Below, one piece after another: positions 13,851 through 16,261 of a DNA stretch of 16,261 bases. The translations under genes were made by a program, and so were the position numbers. Source of the stretch: CBFIHN01 sp965662575 (GTDB taxonomy: Bacteria > Pseudomonadota > Gammaproteobacteria > Francisellales > CACEW01); NCBI GenBank assembly GCA_965662575.1, contig CBFIHN010000036.1:1-16261 (forward strand). The letters are read 5' to 3'. Positions within the stretch are counted from its first letter, which is position 1; each line of letters starts with the position of its first letter. The notes beneath the pieces are model-generated. The model was not told the origin of the DNA. It did not search any database and worked only from the letters and a program-made list of their open reading frames with translations.

Positions 13851-14763
13851 GGTTCAGTATGTTACGATCAATGATAGGCAGGTTGGGCAACGAATTGATA
13901 ACTTTTTGCTAAAACAGCTGAAAAAAGTACCGCGTTCTCACATCTATCAGTTATTGCGTAAAGGCGAAATCCGCGTCAATAAAAAGCGTGTCAAACCCCT
14001 TTATCGTTTACAGGTAGAGGATGTGGTGCGTATTGCACCTGTGGTTGTACCCGAGCGTCAAACAACAACCTTGCGCCGCGATCAGCTACAATGGTTAGAA
14101 CAGGCTATTCTCTACGAAAACCCCGGGTTAGTCGTTGTAAATAAGCCTTCTGGTATTGCCGTGCATGGTGGCAGTGGTGTTCATTGTGGTGTGATTGATA
14201 TGCTACGTCAGTTACGACCACAGTCGACGTTTCTAGAGCTTGTCCATCGTTTGGATAAGGGGACTTCCGGCTGCTTACTCATTGCTAAAAAGCGCCGTGT
14301 CTTGCTGGCCTTGCAAACTCAATGGCGTGAGCGTCAGGTCAAAAAACATTACTTGGCGATTGTTGCTGGTCATTGGCCCCAGGCATTGAATAAGGTCGAA
14401 GTGCCTTTGCAGCGTTTAACCCGCGCCTCGGGAGAGCGTATTGTCAAAGTTAGTGACCAGGGGAAATACGCCAAGACCTGTTTTGAAGTGGTGCAGGAAC
14501 TAGTCAACGCTACATTGGTTCGTGCTTTTTTACATACAGGCCGCACACATCAAATTCGTGTACATACGCAATATGCCAAGCATCCTATTTTGGGTGATGA
14601 AAAATATGGCATGGTGATACATAATCCGATAGTAGACGTAAAATCTCTTTGTTTGCATGCAGAACAATTGCAATTTATCGATCCCCTGACTGATGAACAG
14701 CTTTCAGTTAAAGCACAATATCCGGTACACTTCGGCCAGATATTAAAAAAATTACAACTTTAA
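13843..14763 (+). CDS. rluC: 23S rRNA pseudouridine synthase RluC
   Basis: RluC makes pseudouridines 955, 2504 and 2580 (E. coli numbering) in 23S rRNA. The 306-residue protein has an N-terminal S4 domain (about 15-65, with IYQLLRKGEIRVNKKRVKP). The RluC-typical NKPSGIAVHGGSGVHCGVID is near 100-119, the catalytic loop is HRLDKGTSG with Asp138, and RTHQIRVH follows near the C-terminus. The ATG at 13843 was chosen over an in-frame GTG at 13822 because it matches family length and lies just inside the end of the MFS gene. It is followed after one base by the HAD gene, an association frequent in gammaproteobacteria. Confidence 0.94.
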   Translation: MPKVQYVTINDRQVGQRIDNFLLKQLKKVPRSHIYQLLRKGEIRVNKKRVKPLYRLQVEDVVRIAPVVVPERQTTTLRRDQLQWLEQAILYENPGLVVVNKPSGIAVHGGSGVHCGVIDMLRQLRPQSTFLELVHRLDKGTSGCLLIAKKRRVLLALQTQWRERQVKKHYLAIVAGHWPQALNKVEVPLQRLTRASGERIVKVSDQGKYAKTCFEVVQELVNATLVRAFLHTGRTHQIRVHTQYAKHPILGDEKYGMVIHNPIVDVKSLCLHAEQLQFIDPLTDEQLSVKAQYPVHFGQILKKLQL

Positions 14764-14764
14764 A

Positions 14765-15316
14765 ATGTCATATTCCCTAATCGTCTTTGATTGGAATGGA
14801 ACACTGTCACACATGCCAGAAGTCCCCTGCCAGGAGTTTGCTCAGGAAAAGCCTTCCCGACATCATGTGCCACCTGTGGTGATGAAGCGCAAGATTCCTG
14901 CCCATACGAGACATGCCAGTGTCTTATTTCCTGGTGTAGAAACTTTGTTAAAAACACTGTGTCAGCAAGGTTATTTACTGGCAATTGCCAGTCATCATTC
15001 CCGCCGTAGTTTGGACGCTGAATTGCATCAGCATCGACTAGAAGATCAATTTATTGCAACGCGAACCTTAAGTGAGTGCTTGGCTAAGCCTAACCCGGAT
15101 ATGCTGCTATCACTCATGCAGTTTGCCGGTGTTGATGCCGAACGCACCGTGATGATCGGTGATAGCGAAGGCGATATGCTCTGCGCACAAAATGCCGGTA
15201 TTGATGCCATCGGTGTCGACGGCGGTTCAGGCAATGCCACCTTGCTGACAGCAGCGGGTGCAAAAACGGTCTTATCTTCAATCACGCAATTAATCACTTA
15301 TCTGGAGTATGCATAA
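14765..15316 (+). CDS. HAD-superfamily hydrolase-like protein with altered motif I and reduced cap
   Basis: The 183-residue protein belongs to the haloacid dehalogenase-like fold usually encoded after rluC (phosphoglycolate phosphatase-like). Motif I reads FDWNGTL (residues 8-14): the nucleophile Asp9 is kept, but the general acid two residues later is Asn11 (codon AAT). Motif II Ser76 (AIASHHS), motif III Lys108 (LAKPNPDM) and motif IV with Asp133 and Asp137 (IGDSEGDM) are present. The helical cap normally found between motifs I and II is replaced by about 40 residues rich in Pro, His, Lys and Arg. The Rossmann core therefore looks intact, but phosphatase chemistry should be weak or altered. 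It starts one base after the rluC stop and shares a base with the next gene. The substrate is unknown. Confidence 0.85.
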   Translation: MSYSLIVFDWNGTLSHMPEVPCQEFAQEKPSRHHVPPVVMKRKIPAHTRHASVLFPGVETLLKTLCQQGYLLAIASHHSRRSLDAELHQHRLEDQFIATRTLSECLAKPNPDMLLSLMQFAGVDAERTVMIGDSEGDMLCAQNAGIDAIGVDGGSGNATLLTAAGAKTVLSSITQLITYLEYA

Positions 15317-15729
15317 TGATGGATTTTCTCAAGAAATTATCCAATGGGTTTTCGGCTGGCGCTTTGGGTGGCTTGCTACATGTTATTATTTTTATACTAA
15401 TTGTTTATTACGGCTTAACTAACAATATAGGTGTCAGCTTTCGTCTGCCAATAACCACCGGGGGGCTTGAGCACTTAGTTTATAGCAGTATTATTTGGGG
15501 TGGTGTTTGGGGTTTTTTATTCGCCTTTCCGATTGTGCCAAAATCTTGGTGGTTGCGTGGCCTATTAATTGGTACATTCCCCTCGTTGGTGACTTTATTT
15601 GTCTTATTTCCTCAAGAAGGCCTTGGTCTATTAGGTACTGGATATGGCAATTTGGCTTTTTTAGTGATTTTGCTGCTTAACTGGGCTTGGGGTGTCATTG
15701 CCGCAGGCTGGTATGAGCATTGTGCTTAG
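15316..15729 (+). CDS. Four-helix integral membrane protein, unrecognised
   Basis: The 137-residue protein has a short Lys-containing amphipathic N-terminus (FLKKLSNGF) and four hydrophobic segments, at about residues 14-34, 55-72, 80-98 and 110-131. It contains Gly-rich motifs such as GALGGLLH and GGVWGFLF. It is probably an inner-membrane protein. Tandem ATG codons lie at 15316 and 15319; GGAG at 15304-15307 serves either. The start shares a base with the HAD stop, so it belongs to the rluC operon. No family assignment can be made. Confidence 0.75.
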   Translation: MMDFLKKLSNGFSAGALGGLLHVIIFILIVYYGLTNNIGVSFRLPITTGGLEHLVYSSIIWGGVWGFLFAFPIVPKSWWLRGLLIGTFPSLVTLFVLFPQEGLGLLGTGYGNLAFLVILLLNWAWGVIAAGWYEHCA

Positions 15730-15760
15730 GGCTCTTTTACTCAACTGTTAGGAGACATAC

Positions 15761-16012
15761 ATGTCAGATTTAGAGCAACAATTCAAACAGTTATTAGCGG
15801 ACGTTAAAAATGAAAACGTCGATAAACAGCCAACTCAGCAGGAGAAACTAATGCTCTATGCCTGGTATAAACAGGCAACGCAGGGTGATGCAGCGGGTGA
15901 AATGCCGGGTGATTTTGTCGGTAAGGTCAAATTTCAAGCCTGGCAAACGCTTGCAGGGATGAGCAGAGCAGATGCAATGCAAGCTTATATTGATTTTTTT
16001 GTCAGTGATTAA
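15761..16012 (+). CDS. Acyl-CoA-binding protein
   Basis: This 83-residue protein is a complete stand-alone ACBP domain, a four-helix bundle that binds medium- and long-chain acyl-CoA esters in the cytoplasm and buffers the pool. Family features are LMLYAWYKQATQGD at 30-43 (Tyr33, Tyr36, Lys37), the Pro-containing loop, KVKFQAW at 55-61 and GMSRADAMQAYI at 66-77. An AGGAG site (15750-15754) lies six bases before the ATG. It follows the membrane protein gene by 31 bases, probably in the same transcript, and is followed by a hairpin. ACBP is best known from eukaryotes but occurs in scattered proteobacteria. Confidence 0.92.
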   Translation: MSDLEQQFKQLLADVKNENVDKQPTQQEKLMLYAWYKQATQGDAAGEMPGDFVGKVKFQAWQTLAGMSRADAMQAYIDFFVSD

Positions 16013-16025
16013 AGCAGAACTTTTG

Positions 16026-16043
16026 CCCTTCACTGCTGAAGGG
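16026..16043 (+). terminator. Hairpin after the acyl-CoA-binding protein gene
   Basis: A perfect 7-bp inverted repeat, CCCTTCA and TGAAGGG, encloses a CTGC loop 13 bases past the stop codon. It is followed by TTT only, and by AAAA on the other side in antisense, so it is a likely but weak intrinsic terminator of the MFS-rluC-acbP transcript. Confidence 0.5.
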
Positions 16044-16105
16044 TTTAAGGACGAAAATAAAATGTTTCCCTAAATCATATGGATGTCAATTGACTGTAGC
16101 TATCA

Positions 16106-16132
16106 CGTTAACTCATCGCTAAATGTTACTTT
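16106..16132 (+). repeat. 27-bp dispersed repeat, copy B
   Basis: The segment beginning CGTTAACTCATCGCTAAATG and ending in TTACTTT matches 625-651 at 24 of 27 positions in the same orientation. It lies in a spacer between a terminator-like hairpin and the next gene. No coding content is visible. Confidence 0.5.
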
Positions 16133-16191
16133 TTTGGTAAAAACCTAAAAATAACTCTATATTAATTGTATGGTTATGTGTGGTTTTTTTC

Positions 16192-16261
16192 ATGCGACAT
16201 TTTGCGGTGTTTTTGTTGCTCTCTTTGCTTGCTACAGGTGCGTCAGCCGGGCAGCTATTAG
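16192..16261 (+). CDS. Start of an exported protein, truncated by window end
   Basis: The ATG at 16192 opens a frame that runs off the window after 23 codons. The visible residues form a good Sec signal peptide: MRHF, a Leu-rich hydrophobic core and a TGASAG cleavage region, with likely cleavage after ASA. An in-frame GTG four codons upstream is possible. No clear ribosome-binding site is seen. The mature protein and its function are outside the window. Confidence 0.55.
   Translation, partial: MRHFAVFLLLSLLATGASAGQLL

Noticed and set aside
1..16261. CRISPR array, tRNA or rRNA genes, phage genes
   Set aside because: No regularly spaced repeats, no tRNA-like cloverleaf or conserved rRNA segments, and no integrase or structural phage genes were recognised by eye; a covariance-model search could overturn this for small RNAs.

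Overview
The window looks like chromosomal DNA of a gammaproteobacterium with moderately low GC. The gene set (CsrA, RluC, PrmC, HemL, IspA/XseB, GlmM-TpiA, class II fructose bisphosphatase GlpX, GspH/FimT pseudopilin) fits that class. The AT-rich spacers, the orphan transport genes and the rearranged housekeeping neighbourhoods would suit Legionellales or a similar host-associated lineage, but no single gene proves this. No rRNA, tRNA, CRISPR array, phage gene or transposase gene was seen.

Layout. (1) 1-561, plus: the 3' part of an unrecognised Pro/Gly-rich protein. (2) 747-6957, minus, two gene blocks. The upstream block is a zinc/manganese-type ABC importer in the order binding protein, ATPase, permease, with overlapping genes and a Zur-box-like site in front. 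The downstream block is a periplasmic efflux adaptor, then xseB, ispA and hemL, all overlapping or nearly touching. (3) 7213-11113, plus: glmM, tpiA, glpX and prmC, a tight operon for cell-wall precursor synthesis, triose/gluconeogenic metabolism and release-factor methylation. (4) 11091-12362, minus: an orphan GspH/FimT-like pseudopilin, then csrA and a small two-helix membrane protein. (5) 12603-16012, plus: an MFS exporter, rluC, a degenerate HAD-type phosphatase, a four-helix membrane protein and an acyl-CoA-binding protein. A signal-peptide protein begins at 16192 and runs off the end.

The most interesting non-gene feature is a pair of 141-bp elements at 4446-4586 and 12427-12567, in opposite orientation. 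They are about 96% identical (5 mismatches), have imperfect terminal inverted repeats starting GGGRCTGTTGCAA, and are flanked on both sides by the 5-bp repeat ATAAT (ATTAT on the other strand). They have the anatomy of a MITE. One copy has landed in the 3' end of the ABC permease gene and now encodes its last 23 residues; the ancestral end of the gene can be reconstructed by removing it. In both places the same end of the element, which carries a TATAAA box, points at an exporter gene (the efflux adaptor and the MFS protein). A second, shorter 27-bp dispersed repeat occurs near both ends of the window (625-651 and 16106-16132).

Other points of interest are the HAD protein, which has Asn where the general acid Asp is expected and has lost most of its cap; the pseudopilin with Gln at the normally invariant Glu5; and the csrA leader, which has several GGA motifs and so may be autoregulated.
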